Shown: in pieces, positions 47,086 through 60,364 of the stretch
Layout of the letters: each line of letters opens with the position of its first letter
Position numbering within the stretch: the first letter of the stretch is position 1
From: Ehretia macrophylla
Lineage: Eukaryota; Streptophyta; Magnoliopsida; Boraginales; Ehretiaceae
Assembly (NCBI GenBank): GCA_037974665.1
Contig: CM075777.1
Location: 15,523,001 to 15,587,000 of the forward strand
Length of the DNA stretch: 64,000 bases
Direction of reading: 5' to 3'
The notes under the pieces: model-generated
What the model was told of the DNA's origin: nothing
Seen by the model: only the letters and a program-made list of their open reading frames with translations
Database searches by the model: none
Position numbers and translations under genes: made by a program

Positions 47086-48050
47086 CTACGTTTACTGCAG
47101 TCAATTTTGGTTTTGCAATCTGTTACTGCAGTCTACATTTGGTCTCTCATTTTCTAGCAAATATTTTCTGCAGGTAATTGATTAAGATGAAGATCAGTGG
47201 AATTCAACACAGCACTAAGAAGCTCATCGATAGTAGTCAGAAGGGATTGTGGGGTTCAATCCCTAAAAACTCCCTAGTCTCGATGTGGAATTTAGCCTTG
47301 ATAAGGGGTTTGTTCTTGTGATTGATGATTAAAAACGATTCCAGAGCAGCTTTGGCCTCACCATGATAAGAGGTATTCTACACTTGCCAGGTGAAGACAT
47401 ACATCAGCATCTGAAGATTGAGTTGGTGGATAAACAGAACCAAGCAGTTGCAAGTTTTACAGCGGATTGGAAAGCTTTCGACTGGACAAAACAGCTAGAC
47501 TAATTGTTTTATCTTGAAGATTCCAACGGAGCAGCTAGCCAGCAATCATACTCTCTTCGATATTGTGGTGGTGACAGTCTTTGTCTCCTGCGTCACCTCT
47601 TGTGGTGAAATTCCATATGCTTGAAATGGGTAGAAGGATATCGTCAACTGTGAGCAAGATATAAGGTTGTCCTCTGCTTGAACTATGGAGCTAAATAAAT
47701 CTTTGTTCATTTGCAATATCCTTTAGGGGAAAATCTCCAGATAAAGAAGATACACTACCAAATGAGATATTGGAAGACCATGTATTGATTCACTCTTCAA
47801 ATTTGACAGATATTTGAGATTCACCCCTCTTCAAGCGAGTATATGTTTATTTAACTTCTTGTGTGACGCATGAAATAACTTATTTTGTAAGATTGTCTAA
47901 CTTGCATTGTTATATGTGGCAGATTGTTTTTCAAACCACAATTCCATCATTGTGATGTTGGCTTGATTTTTTGTAACAGGAGACAAATGTGCTTCCAACT
48001 AAACATGGTACAATGTAGATATTGTTTTCTTTAAATCTATGAGAATTCGG
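47086..48050. repeat. Downstream duplicated segment in block B
   Basis: 47245-47850 is collinear with 9590-10100. 47900-48010 repeats the text GATGTTGGCTTGATTTTT also found near 8480 and 46300. The LYK-like membrane segment itself is missing here. Non-coding. Confidence 0.75.
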
Positions 48051-48772
48051 GTTTTGCTCAACTTATCCCATGGAGCCCTGAAGTTAACAGCCAATTGAAT
48101 CTTCAACGAATTGGAGAAGACTCGAACTAATAACCTCTAAGAAGCACATTGAGGGCTTGAGAAAAGATGCTATCTTATCACTCATTGTTACTCTTGTATA
48201 TTCTAGTAATTTTACATTTGAAATTATCCTTTCATTTTTTTCTTTCTCCAACCCAAAAAGTTATAAAATTCCTTCCTTTCTTTTCCCTTCTTCAATTTTT
48301 GCTATCCAAATGCGAGAATTTCCTTTCTTTATGTTTCTTTCCTCTTTCTTTCCTTTCTTTTCTCTTGGAAATCCATGTTTGAGATATTTGTAATTGCTCA
48401 CCAGATTACTAACTAGAGGAGGGGAATACTATAAGGTATGAGTTCAAGGTACTCAAAACTGCAAAATCTCATTTGAAAGAAAAGAGCTAATTAATTTTGC
48501 CCCCTTAATGTATAGGTAGTGTAATAATTTATCTTTTATAGACAGTTTGGAACAAATGAATTTTATAAAATTTTTACGAAATTCATTTGCAAATCCAATT
48601 TCTTATATTTGGAAGCAACACTTTACAAAATTAAAAATCCAAAATCAAATCTTGGATTTGCTCAAGTTTATCCAAATTTTTGTTCAAAAGTTAGAATTTG
48701 CAAATTCACGTTTTTAAGTTAGGTGTTTATCTTTTGAAGACAAAAATGTCCTTTGGGTGTTTTTACACTTAA
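48051..48772. other. Spacer with pyrimidine-rich run and inverted dispersed repeat
   Basis: 48225-48375 is a C/T-rich stretch of TTTCTTTCC type. 48540-48720 is an inverted, diverged copy of a repeat found in both upstream flanks (5745-5880, 37820-37990), recognised by GAATTCATTTGTTC-like ends and the TTTGCAAAT core. No gene seen. Confidence 0.5.
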
Positions 48773-49413
48773 GGTAGCGATTGGTATAATGAAATGGATT
48801 TGGAATGGAATGACATTCCCATTTCTTTTTTATTCCCATGCTTGGTATGAAGAAATGAACTTGAGAATCTCATTCCTAAGGTAATCTCATTCCCGCGTAT
48901 ATGGAATCACCATTCCTGAGCAAACACATGAAAATTGGCCATTCCTATGTGTTTGGAAATTAACTTGACTACCATACCCCCATATTTCAATAATAATAAT
49001 GATAATAACAAAAATAATAAAAAAAATAACAATAATAATAATTAAGAAATATAATAATAATTATTATTATAAAATACTAATAATAATAATAATAATAATT
49101 ATTATTATTATTATTATAATAATAATAATTATTATTATTATTATAAAAATAAAAGTAAAAATAAAAATTATTATTATTATTATAAAAATAAAAATAATAA
49201 TTATTATTATTATAAAAATCAAATTAAAAGAAAAAACTAAAAATAAAATAAAAATAAAAGTAATAATAAAAATAATCAATAAAATTAAAATAACAAAATA
49301 ATAATAAATAATAATAATAATATTGATTGAAATAATAATAATAATAAATAAATAAATCATAATAAAGATAAAAATTAAAAATTTAAATGATGATTATTAT
49401 TATTAGTAATAAT

Positions 49414-49459
<46 letters not shown>

Positions 49460-49910
49460 TTAATAATAAAGATAATAGTAATAATAATAATAATAATAAA
49501 GTAAAATAATAATGATAAGAGTAAAAATAATAATAATAATTATTATTATAATTATAATTATAATAATTATTGTTGTTGTTATTATTATTGTTATTATTAT
49601 TTTTATTTTGTTGTTATTATTATTATTATTATTACTGTTTATTGTTGTTGTTGTTATTATTATTATCATTATTATTTATTATGTTTATATTGTTTACGGT
49701 CATATTTATGTTTATTTTTATTTTTAATACTATAATAATAAAAGGGCAATCATGTTATATTATACAAGGCATTCTCATTACTACTCTTCATTCCTAGAAC
49801 ATACCAAGTATGCCATTCGTATTCCCAAGTTCATTCCATTCTTAGTTTCATTCCATTAGTTGGCCCATTCCATTCGTTGCCTAATCCATTACAATATATC
49901 AATCGCTACC
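48773..49910. mobile_element. Harbinger-like MITE expanded by an AAT microsatellite
   Basis: The ends are GGTAGCGATTGGTATAATG at left and, at right, the complement of GGTAGCGATTGATATATTG. TAA flanks both sides (48770-48772, 49911-49913), as expected for PIF/Harbinger. Subterminal regions carry GGAATGG/CCATTCC repeats. The middle (about 48990-49735) is almost pure (AAT)n/(ATT)n with shorter AAAAT variants, switching strand polarity several times. Non-coding. Confidence 0.8.
48990..49735. repeat. Long AAT/ATT microsatellite
   Basis: About 745 bp of AAT/ATT triplets with local inversions (AAT runs facing ATT runs), so it can form cruciform or hairpin structures. The open frames through it (poly-Ile, poly-Leu, poly-Asn) are repeat artefacts. 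Confidence 0.95.
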
Positions 49911-49913
49911 TAA

Positions 49914-50149
49914 GAGTTTAACTTTAGCTCAAATACAAAGATAAAAAAATTAAAAAAAAATAGACCGAAACCCCCTCTCTCATCCTTCCTCTTTCAACAA
50001 AATACAAAGACAAATAGTTACGTAACGCCTCTCTTGCTATTGATCAATAAAAATCGCAACCAATATATTATTTTAATAGTTGAATGTGCATAATTAAGTT
50101 TAAGAGATTGAGTAATACAAACCAATATAAGGAAATAAATCATTAGAGT
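49914..50149. other. Short intergenic stretch, nothing recognised
   Basis: AT-rich spacer between two MITEs. No feature that I can support. Confidence 0.5.
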
Positions 50150-50159
50150 TTTATACGCA

Positions 50160-50557
50160 GGGTAAATTTCACACTTAGTCCCTATTGTTTACATATTTTT
50201 TCAATGTAGTCTTTAATATTTCAAAAGATTTATAGTGGTTCTTAATGTTTACAAAAGTTATTCAAAATGGTCCCTATTGTTCTAACTTAGTCAAGTTGGT
50301 CCTTATTATTTTTCAAAAAATTCAATTTAGTTCCTATTGTTTCTTTAAAAAAATCATTTTAGTCCCTACACGTGACCCCTTTAGGGACTACATTAAATTT
50401 TGCGGAAAATAATAGGGATTAAATTGACTAGTTTTGAACAATAGAGACCATCTTGAATCACTTTGTAAACATTAAGAACGAATATGATTTTTTTGAAACA
50501 TTAAGAACTAACTTGAGAAAAAGTATAAACAATAGGGACTAAGTGTGAAATTTACCC
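50160..50557. mobile_element. Mutator-like foldback MITE with perfect 10-bp target duplication
   Basis: 398 bp. The first bases, GGGTAAATTTCACACTTAGT, continue as CCCTATTGTTTA and are mirrored exactly at the right end. TTTATACGCA occurs at 50150-50159 and 50558-50567. The interior shows the TAGTCC...TATTGTTT units of the family. A 9-11-bp duplication and long inverted ends point to Mutator-type mobilisation. It is the best-preserved member of the three in this window. Confidence 0.93.
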
Positions 50558-50567
50558 TTTATACGCA

Positions 50568-51071
50568 TTAGTGGGTAAAATTATACTGACCCTTACAAGT
50601 AAAAATCCTATTGCATTATTCATATTAAAGGATAAATTGGGGGAAAAATTCTGCTTATAACCGATCGTGTAACTTCTTCATCTTTTTAAACATTATATTA
50701 GTATTTGTTTGTCATTTTTCATCTGTAGTTAAGCTAATTACAAATATGAAATAGTTTCTTGTGGTTTTATTAATTTTACTATGGTTTGGTTTAGACCATA
50801 TAGGGAAAGTAAGCTCACTTTGATAAATTTTTCCGTTGTTAGAAATAGTGTTTATTTTAAAAAGGAAGCACAAGAAATAAATTTTTTGATGGATGAAGAA
50901 GATATAATAATCAAACTAGTCATAAGTATTTTATAATCGAGTAAAAATACACGCTTATTTTGGTTTATTCTTAAATTATGAACAATGAAACAATATTCTT
51001 AGTTAAAAAATTAGTAAAACTTAAATTCGTTAAGGGTAGTTATATAAATATATTCAAATCTTAATATAATA
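50568..51071. other. Intergenic, nothing recognised
   Basis: AT-rich sequence up to the LINE-3 target site. I see no gene or repeat. Confidence 0.5.
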
Positions 51072-51711
51072 TTTTGATTACTATGAAATATTTTTCTTAT
51101 GCGGGGAAAGTCCAGTTAATCAATTTAGTTCTTCACAGCTTCACAAACTATTGGTGCAATGTCTTTATTATTCCGAAAGGGGTGGTTAAAGAAATTGAGA
51201 AGAAGTTTGCAACCTTTTTATGGAACAACCGGGGTGACAATGCAAAAGGTGCAAAAGTTTCTTAGGATGATGTGTGTCGTCCGAAAAAAGAAGGAGGCTT
51301 GGGTATCTGTAGACTAGAGGATGTCAATTTCGTGGCCTTGATGAAACTATTTTAGCATACGTACTCCCAGGAACAGTCACTGTGGGGTTATTGGGTGAAT
51401 ACAGTGTTTCTTGATAATCAAAGTATTTGGAGCATTGACATCCCATATAATGCTTCATGGTCGTGGAGAGACCTGCCTCTCAATTCATCAAGCATATTAT
51501 CGGTGATGGTTCGAAGACATTTTTTCTCTGGGACTGTTGGTTACCAAATGATACAATTTATGAGTATATGAGGATGGAAAACATTAATATTCCTGAATAC
51601 CTCAAAACACTTAAAGTTTCCAGTTGCATTAGTGACAATCAGTGGCGATGGCCAAGAGATTTAGAGTTCATTGAAGGCCTTAACCTAGGAATGCCTAACC
51701 AAGGAAATCAG

Positions 51712-53178
51712 TGTTACGAATCATGCATGGTATTTAAAATTTTATAATCAGAATAAACGCAGCGAAAATTAATACTCATTCATCCGTTCATGGCTAATTA
51801 CGTAGATTACAATATGCATAAATAATCAGCTATTAAATATGCATTAAAAGATTTTAGGATTACCTTTGCGATGTCGAATTCGATGTAGGATTTGAACAAT
51901 CCAGAGCTCCCTAATTGTGAAGCCTCCGAAAGTATCTACACGAGATCCGAGCCATCAATCAACCAAACTCCCACTACGAGTTTTAGAGAAAAATATATTT
52001 GCTACAAAAAACATGATTTGTGCTAGTTTTTCTGTCTGTCATAGTTTCCTATTTATAGGAAACACTAGACATATTAGAGCTAACTTTTGGGCTAGTCCTA
52101 ATTACTAGACTTAGACTAATTAAATGATTGGACTAATATTTCAATCTAATCAGTCTTAAGTCCAATTAAATATTAGACTCTTCTAATATTTAATTTATTT
52201 TTCTCGCTGATTAATTCCAAATCTCTTTTGTGTGTGACCTCTCGGGTTCATAATTAATTGACAGTGAAATAATATTAATCCAATTAATATTTAATTAGAA
52301 CTCTTCTAATTTAATTCTCGCAAGTCGTGAGTGATACCTAGCAGTATATCACAACTACCCAACTAATAATGAAGTAAATTCTACGAACCCTTAGTAATTA
52401 TCATGCAACTAATTTCTTTTGTCTGAATCATCCCGATTGAGTCAGAGTCATGGATAGGGTCGTCAAACTCTATTACTCAATCATATGTCCAAATCTATAT
52501 AATCAGTAACTTATGAATAATACGTGGAACGACTTCCACTATTCTACCTCGGCCAAGGATTTCTAGTTACTCGATTAATAGATCGCATAGGATCCCTAAT
52601 TGACAGATTCCATATCTACACACACATATCTCCATGTCGGAATAGATCATAACCACTAAGTACATTATTCAATTCTTGATGAGGACTAGCTTCATTACAC
52701 TAGCAATTTACGGTATTCTTAGTACAAGATAATCGTGGTGTCTTAAGTCTAAGGACTAATTGCACCATTACACTGTACAACGAATTATTGGCTAATACAT
52801 GTAATTCGTTGTACTGGCGGTTATGTCCAGTCGCTTATTCTCAACAAGCACTTATACATCTAGCCTTACGATACGAGACTAATCGCTCAAATTAATATCT
52901 CATATTATTTGGATGACAGATTGAAATCCTATCTTTCCAGATAAATTAACGACCAATTAATTTATCTTACGATCGGGGACTATTTTAGAATATATTTATG
53001 AATATAAATTATGTCACTGATATCCTTACTCTTAAGGATATCATCTATAAATATTATTCTATAGACTTTTATTTAAATAGTTAATCGTATTAAATGATAT
53101 TTAAATAAACTGTCCAAATTAAATAAATAATATAATTATTATGTCCTAAAATTGGCTTTTAGGACATATAATCCAACA
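51712..53178 (-). repeat. 3' LTR of the Copia element
   Basis: On the minus strand it starts TGTTGGATTATATGTCC. Pairs with 58896-60364. It contains a local inverted repeat (TACAACGAATTA near 52777 and TAATTCGTTGTA near 52802). Confidence 0.93.
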
Positions 53179-53179
53179 A

Positions 53180-53189
53180 TCCCCCAGTT
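53180..53189 (-). other. Polypurine tract of the Copia element
   Basis: The minus strand reads AACTGGGGGA directly before the 3' LTR, ten bases after the polyprotein tail region. Confidence 0.8.
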
Positions 53190-53198
53190 GCACTAAAG

Positions 53199-56000
53199 TC
53201 AATTACTCTGGTATCTCATACCCATCTTCTCAAGATGGTAATATAATGACTGATGAATCATTGCCTTAGTCAGTGGACTAGCACCGTCAATTGTTGACGT
53301 TATTTACTGCATAATATCATTCTTCCCACAATCTTTGATCAATGTGGTAATGCCTCTTTAACTCGCTTGGATCTCTAGTGAGACCTAGGTTTCTTAGCTT
53401 GCGCTACAGTTCCATTGTCGTCACAGCACTACCCGTTGACTTAATGGAAAGAACCATCCTAAGTTTAATTACGAACTACTAAATCCAAACTGCTTCATCT
53501 TGTTACATTTGATGCAACGATGTACTCAACCTCTGTAGTGGAATCTGTAGTTGCACTCTGTTTGGAACCTTTCCAACTAACTACTCTTCTACTAATGGTG
53601 AGAATAAACCCATATATGGATATTCAATAATCCACTTCAGACTCTCAGTCTGAATTTGTAAAACTTTAAGTTTCACCTTCTCCATATACCAAGAACATTT
53701 CTTCAGTGTTTCTCAAGTGCTTAAGAATGTTATTGATTGCTTTCCAGCGTTCCTAACCTGGATCAGACAGACATCTGCTCATAACACTTATAGCATTTAT
53801 GATATCATGTCTTTGTGCACAGCATGACGTATATAAGATTCTTAATTGCTGCAGCACTTTGAACTTTATGTGTCCAGTCTCTTTCTCTTTAGCAGTTTTA
53901 GGACTCACAGCCCTAGAGAGATAAATGTCATGTCTTAAAAGAGAACGATTCTCTTTTAAAATCCATATACATATTAAACACCTTTAATACCTTTTTGGGA
54001 AAAACCCTTTAATCCTTTTGATCTATCGCTATAGATTAACTTCCAAGGATTTAGGCGGATTATCCCAAAATTTTACTTGGAGAATTTATTTGAATAAGAC
54101 CTACTTGTGTTGTCAATATTCATCTTCATTCTTAATGAAGTCAATCGAATGTTCCAGATTCTTTAGGCTTGGTTAAGTCCATAAATGGATCCCTTTAGCT
54201 TGCACTCTTTGTAATTCATCACTGGACTCAAAGCATACTGGTTATCCCATGTTAATGTCTTCATTAATGAAGTCATTATGGAATGCCGTTTTGACATCCA
54301 TCTATCATATCTTATAATAGTAGTGTGCAACTATGGCCAATAAATCATAATGAATTTCAACAATTGGTGAAAACATTTTTTCATAGTCAACTCCTTGCCT
54401 ATGATAATAATTTTTCACCATTTGTCTTAAAAGGTCTCCACCTTTTATCCATTTAAGATTTTATGGCCTTAAGCCATTTAAGCTCATGTCAAACATAGAT
54501 TTTCATAATTGACAAAAACATCAACATGATTATTGTCATCTTATTAATTTGGAAAAACTGTGAAATAATCAGTTGCTCTTGGATTGGGTTTTCTAGCATC
54601 AAATCCTAGATTTGACTCAGGCCAACTGGTTGTTTAGTGACTCGTACTGAGTCATATTTTTCTTCCCACACTATCTTCTTAGATGAATTATTCTTCCAAG
54701 AAGAAGTTGTACTTGCCAACATACTCTCTAGTCAGCAAGGGAATAAAAGTTATATCCCAACGAATCGTTGGGATAACCAGTAACCTTGTCCAATCTCATT
54801 TCCAATTTATCAATCTCAAGCCTTTGATTGAAAGCAGGATAACCCTCATTCTTAACACCTTAAGACTAGGTATCCTGTTTTCCCATATCTTATATGAAGT
54901 ACTTAAGATTAATTTGGAAATGACCTTATCCAAGAGATGGACTGCTATAAAGAGAATATAGGCTTACAGGCTAAATTATAAATCAACATAGTTTATCATT
55001 TACTAGACCATGTCCAACAAGGTCCAACTCATTCTCTCCGACAACTCATCAAACATCGGAGTACCAGAAGGAGTTAATGAAATAACTATGTTATTTTCTT
55101 TGAGATATTATTAGAAATTGAGGCTAAGAACTCTCCATGATCTCATCATTAAGACTTATTTCTCATTTCTAGTTTGATTTGCTACTTTAGCTTTGAATTC
55201 TTTGAACACCTCAAACAAATTAGATCCATACTTATAACAATCATAAATATATGTAAGGTAGCTAAATCCTTATTGGGTTATTTCTCCAAATGGCCCACAT
55301 ACATCCTTATGTTTAAACCCTAAATATTTGTTGTCCTTTGACTTTGTCCTACAAAGGGCAATTTGATCATTTTTAAGAACACAAGATCCACGTGTTGGGA
55401 ATGTCCCGAGGCCTCAACGGCTTACCAGTCATTCTTTCACCAATTGAGTGATTTTTGTTTCTCCTTTATGACCTAATCGTAAGTGCCACAATAATTTAGT
55501 GTTATCTGTATCTCTTGATTTCTCATATTACTCGTTTATCTTGCCATCACGTCTTATATCATGCATATAAAACTTGTTCATTAATTTACCAGTGTCAATT
55601 CATTTATTTCCCAAATAAATGAAACACATGAACAACAATTATTCCAAAATAAATGAACAACCAGATGGGTAAACGAGAAGATGAGATATATTTATAGGGA
55701 CATCTATTTCTCTTCAAACTCTTTTGAAGTCCTTTGAAATTTCCTCTATTAGTAGTTCTCCTTTCTTGCAATGAAAATAATTTTCTTTTACCAATTAAAT
55801 TCCACATTTCCAGATCTACCCTTGATACATGACTCTCAAGTCCAAAGGTTGTGTCAAATGTATTCACACGGATAAATCCATTATGAATGATAAGAGAAAA
55901 CTAAGAATTGACCTTGAGGATTAGATTTGTCTGCATGTGATAAACCATGAATAAACTCATGGACTCAAGATTCTCATCCTGAGTACACATGCTCTGAAAT
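53199..56000 (-). pseudogene. Copia polyprotein remnant: integrase, RT, RNase H
   Basis: Minus-strand reading. The GAG-pre-integrase motif LWHLRLGHKGE lies at about 55450-55495, followed by integrase zinc and core text (KDVCGPFGEI near 55290). RT has GVDYEKMFSPIVE near 54385 and MDVKTAF at 54281-54301. RNase H has SWKGSKQSATTDSTTEVEYI at 53515-53579, and the C-terminus ITSTIDGASPLTKAM ends at a stop at 53199-53201. Stops and frame changes are frequent throughout, so it is inactive. Confidence 0.88.
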
Positions 56001-58880
56001 CAATTCCTCTAGTTATTATTTGGAATAATTTTCTAGATATTTCATATCTACCACTAGATATCTCATACCTAGTTGTCCTATATTGCTTACTTTACAACTC
56101 TTGTAAGTAATTAATGATGGATACATTATCCATGCTCTCTTGTATCTCCTTGACAACTTATTTCGGCATCTAGAACATGTATGATTTTCTCAGATTTAAG
56201 AACAATTTTCAAAACATTGAGCTAGTCATCGAAGTTTGGTCTAGTAAAAAATAGAAGGTTGGGGTTCATATCCGATATTATATGTATGTAGTAATTTCTA
56301 AGGGTATTAGATAATTATATTATTAACCATTTGATTTGTGTCTTTAAATCAAATAGTAACCCCCATTAAATTTTTTGAATCCCACACTTTCCTAGTGGAA
56401 AACGAAAAAATAATAAGGTGTTTTTCTTAGTGGAATTAGGGGCCCATTTACTTTAACCCATCTCACATTTTAGATTTTTGGTGAAGTTAAAACAAATACG
56501 TGGATAACCTCTTTATTCAATGTATCTTATACAAATTTCAATTATTCTTGTCTCTAATCCTTTCGACCTCACATTATAGATTTTTGGTCTTCAAGATCGT
56601 TTAAGTTACACCCATTATCTTGGAAAACTTAGATCAATGCAAAACTGACACCTCACATTATAGATTTTTGGTGGCCAGTGAGAATCCATATTTCCCGCAT
56701 CTCATGCTTATATAGACTTAGTTCATATATTGATACAAATAAATAACCCCTATGTGTCCATAGCTAGCTACTTACTTGCCCAACACATAAACCAATCTAC
56801 GATAACAAAAGGCAATGATATAATCTTCTCAAGACTACACGATTATTAACTTAATAATTAATTTGAGAAGATTTGCTGGTCTTTAATTTAGGTCTCACTT
56901 TTCACATGCTTCTAATTTCAATTTATCGCATAAATAAATGCATAGAATAAAATAGGATAATCACGGACTAGAAGCACTATCAACCCAAGTCACTGGGTTG
57001 AATACCTAAATCAAATAAAGGGCCCATAAGATAGGTTCATGGGCTGCTCCTCATCGGCTTTACAAAACTCCTTTCGCGAATTGGGTCCACCAACTCTTGA
57101 TATCTTCATCTTGATCTTCCATTGTATTTATGTACATAGATTCCTAATCTAGTAGGGATACATAAAAGGGAATAGGGTTTGACATATTTAAAACAAGGAT
57201 AAGAGGCATGCAAGCCCCATTTTAAAATATTACATAAAACCCAAAATGGGTAAATAAATTAAATAATGACATTCATTCATCCATTCATTCATACAAGACT
57301 ACTCCATGATCACCCACATAAATAACAAATAATAATAAAAAGTAATCCACGAATATAGCACAATTAGTCTCCTAATATAACCTCATTATATTAGGTTCAT
57401 CCAATTAATAAACCCCTTTATTAATTTGGATTCTTAAATATCTCATATTTAAATAAATATAATCTCATTATATTTATAGTAATTAATTAATACAAAATTT
57501 ATTAATTAACTACAAGTATATCACAATTAATTTTCTAATATAAACTCTTTATAATATATCTTTCAATTTAATAAACTCTTTATTAAATTTATTCCATAAA
57601 TATCTCATATTTACAAGACATAAATATAATCAAATTATATTTAGTAATTGATAAACTATTTATTAATCTAAAGTGTCAAGAATATATTTGAGCTCCTTTA
57701 ATTAATTTTGTCAAACAAAACTAATTAAACAAACTAGACTTTAAAAATTAAAATAAGTCCAACCTATTTTAATTAAGTCAAAGTCCAAAAATCCAACAAT
57801 CCAATTCAAAAAAATTGTCCATACTATTCATACCCAAGTCTGAATTAAGTTTGGCCCAATATAGACCATAAAAGAGAAGTATGCTAATTTTAAACACTTT
57901 AAAATAGCCCAAACATTATAAGCCCACTTAGCCTAATTCAGACCTTTAAAAATAGTCCACACTAAAATTTATTTTAAATTCCGAATTAAATTAGCCCAAA
58001 TCACTTTGCCTATTAGCCCAAGATAAAAGAAAAATAAAAGAATAAAACCCTAAACCCATTAACTAAACCCAACAACTTGGGTTTGGGTTTGGGTCTTGAC
58101 CCAGATCCAGATCCAAAACCCATATCCGAATCTGGGTCGGGTTAGAAACCCGAACCCAAAAAATAATTTTTTTTTTCTCTTTCTTCTTTCTTCTGCGCCA
58201 CTACCCTACCCCTTTCTTCCCTTCTTCTCGCGACAAAACAATATTGCCGCTGCCATGTTGCTACTGCCATATGCAGCCACCGCCCAAGGTCTCCACCTCG
58301 CGCAACTGCTGAGCAACCGTTAGCACGAGGCAGTGGCTTCGCGCTGGTGGCTACTCCACCGTGAGCAGCCATGGCCGCCTCAAGGAGCAGCCGTGGCTGC
58401 TGCTACGAGGAGCAACAATGCCACGGCTGCTCCTTCCTTCTTACCCTTGGGGCAGCCCAGCTGACCCAAGGGTGGTAGAGGTTGCAGCCATGGTGAAGGC
58501 AAATGGGTATGCAGCAATTTCGAAAAAAAAAAAACCCTTTTTTTTTATTAATAAAAACACATTCAAAACAGTTTTGAAATTTTAATAAAACAATTTTATA
58601 AAATTAAATATGCAGTTTCATTCAAACTGATTTCAAAACAATTTTTGAATTGTTTATCACATAAAACAAATATTAGTTTTATAAAATAATTTTTACAAAA
58701 CTAAATTCGGGAATAATTTTCAGGGCTACGATTTAATCAAATTAAATTTATAGGCCTACCAAATTAATAGATTCAAGATCTACCAATCTAACAGTTTCAC
58801 AAACTATTCAAATTGACACTATTAATTGTGCTATACAATTTTGTGCTAAAATCAAATAACCACGTAAAAGGCATGAATTG
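56001..58880 (-). other. Copia 5' interior: expected gag region and untranslated leader
   Basis: No gag that I can read with confidence. Three copies of a 22-base text (CTCACATTATAGATTTTTGGT core) lie at 56461, 56567 and 56651. 57400-57700 is AT-rich with stacked AATTAAT/TTTATTA units. 58070-58160 is a GGGTTT/ACCC-rich stretch, and 58240-58500 is GC-richer, with GCAGCC/GAGCAGCC repeats and chance open frames. Confidence 0.5.
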
Positions 58881-58894
58881 TGGCTTTGATACCA
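58881..58894 (-). other. Met-tRNA primer-binding site of the Copia element
   Basis: The minus strand reads TGGTATCAAAGCCA, one mismatch from the plant initiator-Met site TGGTATCAGAGCCA. It is one base after the 5' LTR. Confidence 0.88.
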
Positions 58895-58895
58895 C

Positions 58896-60364
58896 TATTA
58901 CGAATCGTGCATGGTATTTAAAATTTTATAATCAGAATAAACGCAGCGAAAATTAATACTCATGCATCCGTTCATGGATAATTACGTAGATTACAATATG
59001 CATAAATAATCAGCTATTAAATGCGCATTAAAAGATTTTAGGATTACCTTTACGATGTCGAATCCGATGTAGGATTTGAACAATCCAAAGCTCTCCAATT
59101 GTGAAGCCTTTGAAAGTATCCACACGAGATCCGAGCCATCAATCAGCAAAACCCCCACTACGAGTTTTAGAGAAAAATATATTTGCTATGAAAGACATAA
59201 TTTGTGCTAGTTTTTCTGTCTGTCATAGTTTCCTATTTATAAGAAACACTAGACATATTAGAGCTAGCTTTTGAGCTAGTCCTAATTACTGGACTTGGTC
59301 TAATTAAATGATTGGATTAATATTCTAATCTAATCAGTCTTAAGTCCAATTAAATATTAGACTCTTCTAATATTTAATTTATTTTTCTCGCTAATTAATT
59401 CCAAATCTCTTTTGTGTGTAACCTCTAGGGTTCATAATTAATTGGCAGCGAACTAATATTAATCCAATTAATATTTAATTAGAACTCTTCTAATTTATTT
59501 CTGGTAAGTCATGAGTGATACCTAGCAGTATATCACGACTACCCAACTAATGATGAAGTATAAATTCTACGAACCCTTAGTAATTATCATGCAACTAATT
59601 CATTTTGTCTGGATCATCCCAATTGAGTCAGAGTCATGGATAGGGTCGTCAAACTCTATTACTCAATCATATGTCGAAATCTATTTAATCAGTAACTTAT
59701 GAATAATACGTAGAACGACTTCCACTATTCTACTTCGGCCAAGAATTTCTAGTTACTCGATTAATAAATCGCATAGAATCCCTAATTGACATGTTTCATA
59801 TCTACACACGCCTATCTCCATGCCGGAATAGATCGTAACCACTGAGTACATTATCCAATTCTTGATGAGGACTAGTTTTATTGTACTAGCAAATTATGGT
59901 ATCCCTAATACAAGAAAACCGTGGTGTCTCAAATCTAAGGACTAATTGCACCATTACACTGTACAACGAATTATTGATCATTCCATGTAATTCGTTGTAC
60001 TAGCAGTCATGTCCAGTCATTTAATCTCAACAAACACTTATACATCTACCCTTACGATACAAGACTAATTGCCCAAATCAATATCTCATATTATTTGGAT
60101 GGCAGATTGCAATCCAATCTTTCCAGATAAATTAACGCCCAATTAATTTATCTTACGATCGGGGACTATTTAAGAATATATTTATGAATATAGATTCTGT
60201 CACTCATATCTTTACTCTTAAGGATAGAATCTATAAATATTATTATATGGACTTTTATTGAAATAGTTAATCGTATTAAATGATATTTAAATAAACTGCC
60301 CACATTAAATAAATAATATAATTATTATGTCCTAAAATTGGCTTTTAGGGCATATAATCCAACA
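58896..60364 (-). repeat. 5' LTR of the Copia element
   Basis: Near-identical to 51712-53178. The end bases adjoining the primer site read ATA instead of ACA on the minus strand, a transition in the CA terminus that would impair integration of new copies. Confidence 0.93.

Larger units (their letters stand above)
51712..60364 (-). mobile_element. Copia-superfamily LTR retrotransposon on the minus strand
   Basis: LTRs at 51712-53178 (1,467 bp) and 58896-60364 (1,469 bp) are near-identical with scattered changes, and have TGTT/AACA ends (the right copy starts TATT). On the minus strand a Met-tRNA primer site (complement of 58881-58894) follows the 5' LTR and a purine tract (complement of 53180-53189) precedes the 3' LTR. 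The flanks ATCAG and GTTAG look like a 5-bp target duplication with two transitions. The domain order integrase, RT, RNase H on the minus strand identifies Copia. It lies inside LINE-3 and is younger than it. Confidence 0.93.

Noticed and set aside
48999-49797. Several open frames of 60-100 codons on both strands
   Set aside because: They are poly-Ile, poly-Leu, poly-Tyr or poly-Asn readings of the AAT/ATT microsatellite and carry no protein signal.
54683-54961. 92-codon plus-strand frame within the Copia element
   Set aside because: It is antisense to the RT-side polyprotein remnant and shows no domain.
58096-58585. Open frames in the GC-richer stretch as a gene
   Set aside because: They come from repetitive GCAGCC/GGGTTT text in the Copia interior on the wrong strand and show no domain.
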